Of a stretch of DNA of 61,304 bases, positions 26,073 through 35,007 are shown in pieces (the stretch's first letter is position 1; each line of letters opens with the position of its first letter). Both the position numbers and the translations under genes were made by a program. Below the pieces are notes generated by a model that was given only the letters and a program-made list of their open reading frames with translations, was not told the origin of the DNA and did no database searches. This DNA is from Planctomycetota bacterium. GTDB lineage: Bacteria; Planctomycetota; Planctomycetia; Pirellulales; Pirellulaceae. The stretch lies in the NCBI GenBank assembly GCA_026692845.1, contig JAPLNM010000028.1, positions 1-61,304 of the forward strand, read 5' to 3'.

Positions 26073-27010
26073 CAGATCTTTGCCCCAGCACCCTTGGTAA
26101 ACGCCATAAAGGCTGACTCCAAGTTGATTTCCTCGGCCGCAAATTTCGTAAAGAGAATCCCTTGCATTGCCAAGAGCATGCTCAGCGACGAATAGTCTTC
26201 CACGCCAGGTTTGAGTGTCACCTTGAGTTTCGCACCATCGACAGCCACCTGGTCGACCATCGGTACGGCGGAGATCGCATCGATGGCCTTGGCCGCATCC
26301 TGGGGCTTGACCAGATCGATCAGCAGGGTGGTATTAGGGCTAACGCGTTTGATAATCGACGCGACATCGTCGCTAGCAATCATCTTGCCCGAATCGATGA
26401 TGCCGACTTTGTTGCACACGTCGGCAAGTTCCGGGAGGATGTGGCTCGAGACGATGATCGTCTTGCCCATGGCCCCGAGCCTTCGCATCAAGGCCCGCAT
26501 TTCGATACGTGCCCGTGGATCCAGGCCGCTCAGGGGTTCATCCAAAAGCAAAACGGCCGGATCGTGCAGGAGGGTTCGGGCCAATCCCAGTCGTTGGGTT
26601 TGCCCACGCGAGAGCGTGTTGGCATAAGCATCGCGTTTGAAGTCCAAGTCGACGATGTCGAGCATTTCATTGCAGCGTTTGCGGCGCGCTTGAGGGCCGA
26701 TCCGATACGCCGCAGCGAAAAATTCCAGGTACTCGATGACCGTCATGTCGTCGTAGACACCGAAAAAATCGGGCATAAATCCGACCAAACGCCGGATCTC
26801 TTTGGGGTGCGTGTAGATCGAATAGTCGCACACATACGCTTCGCCTTCGGTCGGTTCGAGCAACGTAGCGACAATTCGCATTGTCGTGGTTTTCCCTGCC
26901 CCGTTGGGTCCGATAAACCCGAACAAATCCCCTTGGCCTAAATCCAAGTCGATGTCTCGGATGGCGTACATATCGTCGTACTTCTTGGTCAGTTTAATCG
27001 TCTTGATCAC
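26072..27010 (-). CDS. ABC transporter ATPase subunit
   Basis: 312 residues. Walker A GPNGAGKTTTMR, Q-loop VGFMPDFFGVYDDM, signature NTLSRGQTQRLGLARTLLHD, Walker B AVLLLDEPLSGLDPRAR and the switch-His VSSHILPELA are all intact. The C-terminal 80 residues (LLIDLVKPQDAAKAIDAIS and on) form the extra domain seen in multidrug/NatA-like and gliding-type exporters. No ABC-2 permease gene is adjacent. It lies between the 776-residue envelope protein (30 bases) and the YeiH-type permease, which it overlaps by one base. The membrane partner is therefore either the envelope protein or encoded elsewhere. Confidence 0.95.
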   Translation of the reverse strand: MIKTIKLTKKYDDMYAIRDIDLDLGQGDLFGFIGPNGAGKTTTMRIVATLLEPTEGEAYVCDYSIYTHPKEIRRLVGFMPDFFGVYDDMTVIEYLEFFAAAYRIGPQARRKRCNEMLDIVDLDFKRDAYANTLSRGQTQRLGLARTLLHDPAVLLLDEPLSGLDPRARIEMRALMRRLGAMGKTIIVSSHILPELADVCNKVGIIDSGKMIASDDVASIIKRVSPNTTLLIDLVKPQDAAKAIDAISAVPMVDQVAVDGAKLKVTLKPGVEDYSSLSMLLAMQGILFTKFAAEEINLESAFMAFTKGAGAKI

Positions 27011-27040
27011 AATCCTGCTCCGAGGCGAATCGCACTGTGG

Positions 27041-29371
27041 CTAAGGCTCATTGGATGAGGGGTCTTTGAGTAACGCAAAGGATCGATTGGCGTTCTGGAC
27101 CGTCAACACCAATCGGATCATCGAGGTCCGCTTTCCTTGAAGCTCATTTTGCTGCACACCATCGCGCTGCAAATTCCAATTGCTCGCCGACTCAGGCAAC
27201 CTTGCAAAAACAATGGCTCTATCGAGTTTGAGCAGATCCGAGCAATCCAAAGAAGCCAAGTAACGATGCTGCAATCCGGTATAGGAGGTGCCGCCAGCGG
27301 ATCGGAAAAACGACATCAATTCCGATAGTCGCTCGATATTGTCGGTGTCGGCCGGATTCCACTCGACGCCTTGTTCCTGTCCAGCCACAAAGGCGCGGCG
27401 CTGCAAGCGACGTGTGATGTCCTTGGGAATCGTCGTCGAAATCGGAACGCGTTCGTTGGGACGAATCCGGCCGGGGATCGTGTAGACCCTACCTGAAAAA
27501 TAAAGGACACCATCGAGCAAATCGATATTCAACGGATTGGAAAACGAGCCTTGCAAAAGATCGTCTTTTCCCGAAACCGTCGACAAGCCATTGGATTGCT
27601 CGGGAATCGTGACCTTCTCGGTCCATGAGTATTCGATCGCCTTGGTGCCGGCCGTCGGAATTCCCAAGCCGCCGATAAAACTGCCGGTCCCAACGGTTCG
27701 TATGCTGTAGTCGGGTAACCCGAGCTGACTCGTGACGCTCGATTCGAAGCCACCGAAACCCTTGCCGGGTTGACCGAACCAGTCCACCTGATTGGCTTGG
27801 AGAAATGTCAGTCCGTCGGAGTCGGAGCTTAAGGAACGATGGAAGGAATTGAAATCGAAAAAGCCGCTTTTTCCCCCGTAACAATGCGCAAAGCCCCTTG
27901 CTTGCAACTGCTGGGTTTGATCATCCACGTCGATCAGTTCGATCGTGTTGATCGATGCGTCCCGAGGTTTCCAACTCCGAAACAAAACCGAACTGATCAA
28001 GATGGTCGCCAGAGAGCAGGCAAGAAGGGTCCACCATGTCCAACGCGGCTTCCGCAGGTACTTGACCGTCAGATAGTAATCGATCGGTCCGATCAGAATG
28101 GCCAAAAGCCCGGCGATGAGCACCAGATGGCCGAGATTCCCAAGTTGCAGACTCGGGAAACGATCTAGGGTCGCATTCAATTGACCCGAAAAATCGTCGT
28201 AGGAAAGAAATACGTTCCTACTGGATTTCGACTCGGCCTTCTCCCAATACTCCTTCATCAAATACTTCAGTAACGAAGGGCGGGTGTCCCATGCGGCAAG
28301 CACCGGAGAGTCGATCTCGGCCGCCAGCCAAGTCACACTCCCGGTACCGTAAGCCCATCGCGCGATCAAGGGTAGTCGAACTCGCGTGGCTGTCACCCCC
28401 AGGACTTCCATCTTCCCCGAAGTCATCTTAAGTATCGAACTTTCGAGCAAATCGAGTCGGTCCTGAGACCCCAGCAACGACTCGATCGGTCCAGGTTCGC
28501 AATCGACCGCAGCACCGACTAGATTCCCAGGCAACCACGCGGCGAACTCCGGATGCTTGGCCAATTCCGGACCACCCTTGCCCCAGGTCAAAAGCATCTG
28601 ACCTCCAAAGGCAAGCCAATCGGCAAGCCCCCGGCGCTGCTGGACCGACAAGCCCTGGTTGATCTGCGGATTCGACGAGGAAAAGACAATCGCGTCTACC
28701 CCAGAATAACCGAGCTTGCTGTTGGGAATGTCCTCCAAACGGGTCAACTCCGAAACGCGCAGCTCTTCTCCGCGACCACCGGCTGACTTCATCAGCCCCT
28801 GGTCCAAGTCCAAACGCGATGTACCCAACCCGACCACCCAAGGATCGGTCGCCAAAAGCGGTATTCCTCGCTCTTGCTCGGTCAGCAAATGAACCACCGA
28901 AACCTTGCTCTCGATCAGAGCCACGACCCGGATCGGACGATCGGATCGCCCATGCTTGGCATACACATCGATGCTCGCTAGCGTTCCAGGTCCGACGTTA
29001 AAAGACCACTTGGGGTCCGAATACCGAACCGCGTTGCCATCCCCATCGACGGTCTGGATTTCCAGGATTCCGCTCAAGGCGCGTGTCGATTCGACCTGCA
29101 CGCGATGCCAAGTCGTAAAGCCGACTTTCCAACGGCCTTCAAGTCCCGATCGTACGCTCAAGCGAACCTCGCTCGGATCGGCCAGTTGCGTTACCGGCGA
29201 AGATTCCGACGAGGATGCAGGCGCACGTTCCTGTGCACGAGCCAGGGGCGATCCAAACTCCAGTCCCAAGACTAGCAGAAGGCAAAACGCCGTGAGCAAA
29301 CCCGTCGATAAGAACCCCTGCGGACGTACAGCAAGCCACCGCAGCGGGTTGGGGTAGGAAAACAAAAGCAT
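27041..29371 (-). CDS. Large membrane protein of the ABC operon, function unknown
   Basis: 776 residues from the ATG at 29371 (a TTG at 29392 is the alternative). N-terminal signal/anchor FLSTGLLTAFCLLLVLGLEF. The periplasmic part contains VVGLGTSRLDLDQGLMKS and GVDAIVFSSSNPQ, then WLAFGGQMLLTWGKGGPEL, recalling the glutamine-amidotransferase-like fold of GldG-type proteins. Membrane segments near the middle (LVLIAGLLAILIGPIDYYL; WWTLLACSLATILISSVLF). The C-terminal half is beta-rich. It is the first gene of the operon, 30 bases before the ATPase, so it may be the membrane subunit. Not assignable to a named family from sequence alone. Confidence 0.75.
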   Translation of the reverse strand: MLLFSYPNPLRWLAVRPQGFLSTGLLTAFCLLLVLGLEFGSPLARAQERAPASSSESSPVTQLADPSEVRLSVRSGLEGRWKVGFTTWHRVQVESTRALSGILEIQTVDGDGNAVRYSDPKWSFNVGPGTLASIDVYAKHGRSDRPIRVVALIESKVSVVHLLTEQERGIPLLATDPWVVGLGTSRLDLDQGLMKSAGGRGEELRVSELTRLEDIPNSKLGYSGVDAIVFSSSNPQINQGLSVQQRRGLADWLAFGGQMLLTWGKGGPELAKHPEFAAWLPGNLVGAAVDCEPGPIESLLGSQDRLDLLESSILKMTSGKMEVLGVTATRVRLPLIARWAYGTGSVTWLAAEIDSPVLAAWDTRPSLLKYLMKEYWEKAESKSSRNVFLSYDDFSGQLNATLDRFPSLQLGNLGHLVLIAGLLAILIGPIDYYLTVKYLRKPRWTWWTLLACSLATILISSVLFRSWKPRDASINTIELIDVDDQTQQLQARGFAHCYGGKSGFFDFNSFHRSLSSDSDGLTFLQANQVDWFGQPGKGFGGFESSVTSQLGLPDYSIRTVGTGSFIGGLGIPTAGTKAIEYSWTEKVTIPEQSNGLSTVSGKDDLLQGSFSNPLNIDLLDGVLYFSGRVYTIPGRIRPNERVPISTTIPKDITRRLQRRAFVAGQEQGVEWNPADTDNIERLSELMSFFRSAGGTSYTGLQHRYLASLDCSDLLKLDRAIVFARLPESASNWNLQRDGVQQNELQGKRTSMIRLVLTVQNANRSFALLKDPSSNEP

Positions 29372-29416
29372 TGGAATCTCGGTCCGATTCAATGAATCAA
29401 CTTATCGGTTCATCAA

Positions 29417-30079
29417 TCAATCGAGACGCTTGACTCGAAGATTGCGAAAGGAGACCTTGCTCCCAGGATCGTGGGCCTGGAGTGCAAAGGTTCCTTCGTC
29501 GATCTTGCGGGTAAAGTCCGAGCCAGCCTTTAGATCGTCGGGCTCGTTGTACTCGACCATCGTCTTGCCATTGACCTTCAAAGTAACTTTCTTGCCCTGG
29601 ACGATGATCTCTTGGGTGTACCACTCGTTGTCCTTGGCAGCGGCCTCTAACACGTCCTTGACCGCATAAAGGCTGCTGGTCTTGCGTGGGTCGGAGTTGT
29701 AGGACAAGTTGACTTGGCACTCGAAACCGTATTTGGGCCAACCCGATTCCTGGTACTTGGTATGGAAGTAGATTCCAGCGTTGCTGTTCGGCTCGGTCTT
29801 GACCTCGGCCTTGAAATGGAAGTTCTTGTAAGGCATATCGTTGCCGACAAAGAACAAGTGCGATCGCTCACCTTTGCAAACCAAGTTGCCGTCTTGGACT
29901 GTCCAGCTTCCTGGATTCTCGTTGACCTTCCATCCATTCATCGATTTGCCATCAAAAAGGCTTACGAATCCAGCCTCGGTTTCCTGCTTGGTCGCGTCCT
30001 GAGCAAGGATAGGACTCGATACGATCCCGGCGAAGCCAAGACCCAGCATGCCGACACATTGAAATAGACTACGAATCAT
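29417..30079 (-). CDS. Secreted DUF1080 (3-keto-disaccharide hydrolase-like) protein
   Basis: 220 residues from the ATG at 30079, which starts the signal peptide MIRSLFQCVGMLGLGFAGIV ending near PILAQDA. The mature domain has the full DUF1080 signature: FVSLFDGKSMNGWKVNENPG, SWTVQDGNLVCKG, HFKAEVKTEPNSNAGIYFHT, GFECQVN, and EGTFALQAHDPGSKVSFRNL with RVKRLD at the end. The fold is a jelly-roll lectin/glucanase type. DUF1080 proteins are greatly expanded in planctomycetes and have been linked to cleavage of 3-keto-glycosides; activity here is inferred. It is monocistronic, with its promoter at 30080-30267. Confidence 0.92.
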   Translation of the reverse strand: MIRSLFQCVGMLGLGFAGIVSSPILAQDATKQETEAGFVSLFDGKSMNGWKVNENPGSWTVQDGNLVCKGERSHLFFVGNDMPYKNFHFKAEVKTEPNSNAGIYFHTKYQESGWPKYGFECQVNLSYNSDPRKTSSLYAVKDVLEAAAKDNEWYTQEIIVQGKKVTLKVNGKTMVEYNEPDDLKAGSDFTRKIDEGTFALQAHDPGSKVSFRNLRVKRLD

Positions 30080-30267
30080 CGTGGCCAATGCCTTTCTGAA
30101 GTATAAAAACGCGCAATCGGAAGCCGATGCCGCACCATGCGACACCGTGAAACCAGCCCTATGATAACCTAAATCCATGATGCCCAGGTTCGATGCGCAA
30201 GTTCGATCGGCGATTCTCCATGGCTTATCGAGGCCTCATCCATGGCTTAGCCTTAGAAATCCTCTAG

Positions 30268-30303
30268 AAAAAAAGGCGTCCTGCGATTTTCTCAGGACGC
30301 CTT
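30268..30303 (-). terminator. Strong Rho-independent terminator after cytochrome gene
   Basis: An 11-bp perfect stem AAGGCGTCCTG / CAGGACGCCTT (30273-30283 with 30293-30303) is followed on the minus strand by a T run (A run 30268-30274 on plus). It lies 47 bases past the cytochrome stop. Confidence 0.92.
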
Positions 30304-30350
30304 CGAGCTTATCGACTATCAAGCGTTTCAATCAAGGGAATCGATGAGGA

Positions 30351-30758
30351 TTACTTGCCCTTGACGTCACCGCCTGGCAACATCCCATCCTTGATCCGCT
30401 GTCCAAACGTCTTATCGGATCCCTCGGCCTTCTTGTCTTCGATCTTCTTGAGGATCTCTTCGACCTTCTTGCGGGTCCCCTCAAGATCTTCCTTGAACTT
30501 CGCCGGTGGGAAATTCTTCTTGGTCAAACCGTCATGCTCAAGCACATCGCCATACGGATTGTGCTTCTTCTTGTTCTCACCATCGATGTGGCAAACATTG
30601 CACTTTGCTTCCATCGCAAGCTTCTTGAAACCGTCATTCGTGGACTTCTCAGCATAAATCGCTGCCCAAGCCTCACTGAATTCCTTGATGGCAAACGCAT
30701 TGGGCGAAACCATCGAAGCGGTCATCGCAACAGCCAAATAAACGATCCATTTCTTCAT
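30351..30758 (-). CDS. Small exported monoheme cytochrome c-like protein
   Basis: 135 residues with a signal peptide KKWIVYLAVAMTASMVSPNA ending at AFA. One heme-binding motif CNVCH (Cys53, Cys56, His57) lies in KLAMEAKCNVCHIDGENKKK. The C-terminal half is Lys/Glu-rich (KKVEEILKKIEDKKAEGSD). No conserved axial Met position is obvious in the short chain. Monocistronic with a strong terminator. Inferred role: periplasmic electron carrier or small heme protein. Similar small CxxCH proteins are frequent in planctomycetes. Confidence 0.85.
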   Translation of the reverse strand: MKKWIVYLAVAMTASMVSPNAFAIKEFSEAWAAIYAEKSTNDGFKKLAMEAKCNVCHIDGENKKKHNPYGDVLEHDGLTKKNFPPAKFKEDLEGTRKKVEEILKKIEDKKAEGSDKTFGQRIKDGMLPGGDVKGK

Positions 30759-31039
30759 CGAATTGTCACTCCAGAAGTGGGGGGCGGGGGCAGGGTACCG
30801 CAGTCTCTACTCTAGCTATCGACAAGCCAGCGTCCACTCTCAGAGAGTAAACCGCTAGCTTTCGAGCCTCGGACCACGAAAACGTACCGAACTATCCTGA
30901 TTTAACTTCGATCCAACCAATCTGTCAAACCATTCAAACCGGTTCAAACGCAACAAGGACCCAAGTGGCCAAAAATGTGCCGTTTTAAACCTATCAGCCG
31001 TGCTTGCATGCGGAAAAATAATGCTGCGGGCTCGGCTTT

Positions 31040-32425
31040 CTAGTAGCTACCTATCCCAAACGGCAACGAGTTCCTCCCCAAAAAGTTCGGAGCGTTCGAC
31101 GAGACTCCCAAAGGAGCAGTCGCGACACTCGGCGCGCCGTAGCTATACCCCGAGGTAGGCGGAGGAACCGCCCCAGGTGGATAACCCTTGTACGGATACC
31201 CGCCACTTGCCATCGATGCTTGGCCCCCAGTGGTCCCGAATAGTGTCGTTGGAAACAATGCTCCTTGCTGTGCATACCAAGCAGCAGCATAGGCATTGGG
31301 AGGATAACCCGCAGGAGGATAACCCGAAGGCGGATAACCCGAAGGCGGATAGCCGGCCGTTGGATATCCAGTAGGTGGATATCCCGTAGGAGGATAGCCC
31401 GTAGGAGGATATCCAGTAGGTGGATATCCCGTAGGAGGATAGCCCGTAGGAGGATAGCCATAGGGAGCCGTAGGCGCACCTGCGACGCTGTATCCTGGAT
31501 TCGGATAACCGCCCGGAGGCGCAGCCGAACCATAAACCGATGGCATCGTCGGCGGACCACTCGGCGGCGGAATCGGGGTCCCGGTCCCAGCATACATCGG
31601 AGGGTAGGCCGGTGCGGATGTCTGCGATACGATCGGAATGATCGGAGCCGTCGCCGATTGGCGTGCCGTATATTGTGGAACGGTCATCGGAGGTGGGGGA
31701 GCCAGCGTCACCGGTGCGTTCCAAGTTGTGTTCGAAGCGGTGTACCCATACACAGGGGAACCATACTTTGGTTGCGCAGGGTAATCGATCGCACGCGTGG
31801 GGTAACGGGCAGTCGTTCGATTGGCTTGCGCAAGCATCGCTGAATCTTGCACCAAATTGCTCGCTGCAACACCAGGCGTCGCGCTGGCGGACAAAGGACG
31901 GTCGACAAACTTTTGTCTCTGCTCGCTGGCATTGACCAAAACGGGGACCATCCGGCTGACTTCACGCTCCTCGTACTTCTGATAAGCGGTCATCTGAGTC
32001 GTCTGAGCGTTCCTGGGCTGATACTGTACGATCGGAACATACTCGACAATCTGTTGCGGCGCTGCAAACGGATTGGCGCTGGGGACCGATCGAGGGCGAA
32101 GTTGGTACGAGACCACCTGATCGTATTGCGTGGTCGTCGTCTGCTTGGGTTCCTGGACCCATACCGGAACCCATACCTTGTCCTTGACCTCGCGGTACTC
32201 GTACTTCGGTACTGTTACCGTTTCGGAAACCACATAGCGGCCCCAGGGTTGCCCGCTGTACATGTCCAGAAACGTCATGACCGGGGTGTTGTTCTGAAAC
32301 TGATCGACCGAAGCTGTAGGGGACTGGCCGATGGCAAGCGGGAGGATATCCACTACAATCGCACACATGACCAACCACGCGACCACCAATGAACACGAAT
32401 TCCCAGAATGGATCTTGGGAGTCAT
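31040..32425 (-). CDS. Secreted Pro/Tyr-rich repeat protein (YPPTG repeats)
   Basis: 461 residues. Signal peptide SLVVAWLVMCAIVVDILPLA ends near IGQSPTA. N-terminal half: conserved-looking YVVSETVTVPKYEYREVKDK and VWVPVWVQEPKQ, which resembles cell-surface proteins that recur in planctomycetes. C-terminal half: low complexity, with six tandem YPPTG units then variants (YPTAG, YPPSG, YPPAG, YPPNA), encoded by 15-bp DNA repeats (about 31290-31460). Tyr/Pro/Gly repeats suggest a surface or matrix protein, possibly adhesive or cross-linkable; that is inference. The ATG at 32425 overlaps the divergent Trm112-like gene by 59 bases. Confidence 0.85.
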   Translation of the reverse strand: MTPKIHSGNSCSLVVAWLVMCAIVVDILPLAIGQSPTASVDQFQNNTPVMTFLDMYSGQPWGRYVVSETVTVPKYEYREVKDKVWVPVWVQEPKQTTTTQYDQVVSYQLRPRSVPSANPFAAPQQIVEYVPIVQYQPRNAQTTQMTAYQKYEEREVSRMVPVLVNASEQRQKFVDRPLSASATPGVAASNLVQDSAMLAQANRTTARYPTRAIDYPAQPKYGSPVYGYTASNTTWNAPVTLAPPPPMTVPQYTARQSATAPIIPIVSQTSAPAYPPMYAGTGTPIPPPSGPPTMPSVYGSAAPPGGYPNPGYSVAGAPTAPYGYPPTGYPPTGYPPTGYPPTGYPPTGYPPTGYPTAGYPPSGYPPSGYPPAGYPPNAYAAAWYAQQGALFPTTLFGTTGGQASMASGGYPYKGYPPGAVPPPTSGYSYGAPSVATAPLGVSSNAPNFLGRNSLPFGIGSY

Positions 32426-32678
32426 ACGCTGCCCTAACTCAGGTACTAGTTTATCTCTGGCCTCGGCTCAACTCCTGAGCCTACTAGGAGAACGCCACGG
32501 GCGCTCCCCGATCACCAATAAGATCGGTCGTACTATTTCCGCGATTCCAACGCAAGCTCTAGTTTCTCAAGATCAACGCTGGCTCTACCCGGTAACCCAA
32601 GGTATCCCTTGCCTTTTGCCAGACGAGGCAATCTGCATCGATTTCCCACCCAAACCTGCGAACCGACAAGATAGTTAA
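32367..32678 (+). CDS. Trm112/UPF0434-like small protein
   Basis: 103 residues from ATG 32367. The conserved shape is WILGVIRCPNSGTSLSLASA at the N-terminus, and LVSQDQRWLYPVTQG with IPCLLPDEAICID at the C-terminus. This matches the Trm112/UPF0434 fold. The zinc Cys pairs are mostly missing (one Cys in RCPNSG, one in IPCLL), which is typical of zinc-less bacterial relatives. These proteins act as small activators or partners of methyltransferases; no partner is adjacent. Its start lies within the first codons of the divergent repeat protein gene. A TTG at 32415 would avoid most of the overlap. Confidence 0.7.
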   Translation: MTNHATTNEHEFPEWILGVIRCPNSGTSLSLASAQLLSLLGERHGRSPITNKIGRTISAIPTQALVSQDQRWLYPVTQGIPCLLPDEAICIDFPPKPANRQDS

Positions 32679-32704
32679 AAAAGCTTGAATGCAAGCATTT
32701 CTTG

Positions 32705-33493
32705 TCACATGCGCAGCGCGCCGTCGAGTCTGAGCACGGCCCCGTTGAGCATCGCGTTCTCCAAGACGCATTGGACCATCGCTGCGAACTCCTCGGAGTC
32801 CCCAAAGCGTCTTGGGAAAACGCTCGCCTCAAGAAGCGGTTCGCGGACCTTCTGCGATGCGGCTTGCATCATTGGTGTCTCGAATACCCCAGGTGCAATA
32901 CTAACGACACGGATCCCTAGTTTCGCAAATTCGCGAGCCATCGGGAGCGTCATCGCCGCAATAGCCCCCTTGGAGGCTGAATAAGCACACTGGCCGACTT
33001 GACCATCGAATGCCGCAATCGACGAGGTCATGACCACCACGCCCCGCTCCCCATCGGGAGCTTGTGGCTCACCCCTGGCGATCGACTCGGCCGCATAGCG
33101 AACGACGTTGAACGTCCCGATCAAGTTCACATCGATCACTTTGCGGAATGCATCGAGCGACGCGATACCGTCGCGAGGAAGTATCCGTTGGCCATGCAAA
33201 ATACCCGCACAGCACACCGCACCAGAGAACTCTCCGAATCGCTCGATCCCTTGCATAACAACTCGTTGCACCGAAGCCTCATCGGTTACATCGGCTTGGC
33301 CATGCCAATAGCGAGCTTGCAAATTGTCATTCGTGCAACCTTCAGCGGATATGCGACGCATTAGCCAATCCCCTGGCTCGGATCGGTCAAGACCCACGAC
33401 GTTGGCCCCAAGCTCTAAGAGTCTCAGCGCGCAAGCAGCCCCGAGACCGGAACTGGACCCTGAAACCAATAGCGTTCGGTTGGCGACTTGCAT
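32705..33493 (-). CDS. Short-chain dehydrogenase (3-hydroxyacyl-CoA dehydrogenase type)
   Basis: 262 residues from ATG 33493, two bases after the stop of the Gfo/Idh/MocA gene. Cofactor loop LVSGSSSGLGAACALRL; Asp after beta-2 (GLDRSEPG) suggests NAD(H). Then CCAGILH (NAG-like), catalytic Ser in VVVMTSSIAAFDG and Tyr/Lys in CAYSASKGAIAAM, followed by RVVSIAPGVFETPMM. These features match HSD10-like 3-hydroxyacyl-CoA/2-methyl-3-hydroxybutyryl-CoA dehydrogenases. It is probably translated with the upstream oxidoreductase gene, but a shared pathway is not clear from sequence. Confidence 0.92.
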   Translation of the reverse strand: MQVANRTLLVSGSSSGLGAACALRLLELGANVVGLDRSEPGDWLMRRISAEGCTNDNLQARYWHGQADVTDEASVQRVVMQGIERFGEFSGAVCCAGILHGQRILPRDGIASLDAFRKVIDVNLIGTFNVVRYAAESIARGEPQAPDGERGVVVMTSSIAAFDGQVGQCAYSASKGAIAAMTLPMAREFAKLGIRVVSIAPGVFETPMMQAASQKVREPLLEASVFPRRFGDSEEFAAMVQCVLENAMLNGAVLRLDGALRM

Positions 33494-33495
33494 CT

Positions 33496-34863
33496 TTAAG
33501 CCAGCGACCAGCCGTTGCGAGGTTCGCGTTCGATGAACTCGGTGGCCTGCGGACAATTGGTAGCTCGCAATGCCTTGGGATCCCATTCGAGCTTTTTGCC
33601 GGCCCGGTAGGCGACATTCCCCAGGTGGTTTGCGATGGTCAATAGGCCAGCGTAATCGAAGGGGCTGCCCGTGGGGGTCCCATTGCGGATCGCTTCGAGC
33701 CACTCGCGCTGCTGGCCTGGAGACTCTCGCAGAAACGGTTTGGGACCCTCGTACCCCTGGAACTTATCCTCAGGCAACAGAACGTGCTTGCCATAATCGC
33801 TCAAGAGCATCCCGTCCTTGCCGATAAACAGAATGCCGCTTTCCCAATTGGGAATCGCTTTGTCTTTCCACAGTTGGGGTTTGTCGGCCCCTTGGTACCA
33901 AGCGACCTTGCAGGCGGGCATGTCTCCGCGCGGTCCGTATTCGTAGACCGCCGTCATCGACGCAGGAGCGATCTCTTTGTGGGCAGGAGCGCCAAACGCT
34001 TCGATGGTCCGGGGATGATCGAGCTTCAATGCCCAGAAGGGCAAGTCATTGAAGTGGCTCCCTAAGTCGGACATCGTTCCGTTGGCAAAGTCCCACCATC
34101 GGTACCATTTCGGACCTGGCAAGTAGACTTCGTGAAAGGGCCGCATGGGAGCCGGTCCGACCCAAAGATCCCAATCGATCTCCTTGGGGACCGGCTGCGT
34201 CTGACTCGGACGGTCGGTCACGTACACGATATCGCCGTTCTTCTTGGAATCCTCCTGGCTCTGGAGTCCCCAAGCTCGCGAGGTCCAAACGTGGGCCTCG
34301 CTGACCGGACCGATGGCCCCAGATTGGATCAATTCCACAACCCGACGGTAGTTGGCTCCTGCATGAATTTGAGTCCCCATCTGCGTCGGCACGTTGGCCT
34401 TGGCCGACTCCTGCATGATCCTGTGCGCTTCTTGGACGTTGTAAGTCAGCGGCTTTTCGCAATAGACGGGTTTCTTTTGTTGCAAGGCCGGAAGGGTCGC
34501 AAACGCATGGGTGTGCTCGGTCGATGAAACCACCACCGCATCGATTCCCTTGAGGTCATCGAGCAATCGCCGAAAGTCCCCGTAGCGTTTGGCTTCGCTA
34601 TGCCGCTGTCCGACCCCCTCGAGCGTGTTGCGATTGACGTCGCAGATTGCACCTACCCGAACGCCCCCGGCAGAAATCATCTCCTGGAGATTCCCACCCC
34701 CGCGACCACCAACCCCGACAAACGCCAAATTCAGCATGTCGTTCGGACTCTGCGCCTTGGAGACCCTTGAACTACAGGCGATGCCCGCAAGCATGCTTGC
34801 CTGCTGCAGGAGGGTTCGTCGATTGAGTGTCGGATTGGTCGGTGTCGGTTTGGGATTCATCAT
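33496..34863 (-). CDS. Gfo/Idh/MocA family oxidoreductase, Tat-exported
   Basis: 455 residues from ATG 34863. Tat signal with twin Arg: LNRRTLLQQASMLAGIACSS. The NAD(P) Rossmann start LNLAFVGVGGRGGGNLQEM is followed by GAICDVNRNT and the family motif VYCEKPLTYNVQEAH (EKP Lys). The C-terminal half carries the MoCA-like beta-sheet domain, with SDLGSHFNDLPFWALKLDHP. Planctomycetes encode many such secreted proteins, presumed to act on sugars from polysaccharide breakdown. The tandem GGAAACAAGG repeat at 34918-34942 lies in its leader. Confidence 0.92.
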   Translation of the reverse strand: MMNPKPTPTNPTLNRRTLLQQASMLAGIACSSRVSKAQSPNDMLNLAFVGVGGRGGGNLQEMISAGGVRVGAICDVNRNTLEGVGQRHSEAKRYGDFRRLLDDLKGIDAVVVSSTEHTHAFATLPALQQKKPVYCEKPLTYNVQEAHRIMQESAKANVPTQMGTQIHAGANYRRVVELIQSGAIGPVSEAHVWTSRAWGLQSQEDSKKNGDIVYVTDRPSQTQPVPKEIDWDLWVGPAPMRPFHEVYLPGPKWYRWWDFANGTMSDLGSHFNDLPFWALKLDHPRTIEAFGAPAHKEIAPASMTAVYEYGPRGDMPACKVAWYQGADKPQLWKDKAIPNWESGILFIGKDGMLLSDYGKHVLLPEDKFQGYEGPKPFLRESPGQQREWLEAIRNGTPTGSPFDYAGLLTIANHLGNVAYRAGKKLEWDPKALRATNCPQATEFIEREPRNGWSLA

Positions 34864-35007
34864 TTTCGATCGCTCGAGGCGATTCTCCTTGGGGTTTGCT
34901 TGCAAGGGTTGCAAGCACGGAGGAAACAAGGGAGGAAACAAGGCAGGACCGCACCCATCCTACACGAATCGCCGACCCAAATAAACCAGCCACTACCTAG
35001 ACAGATG

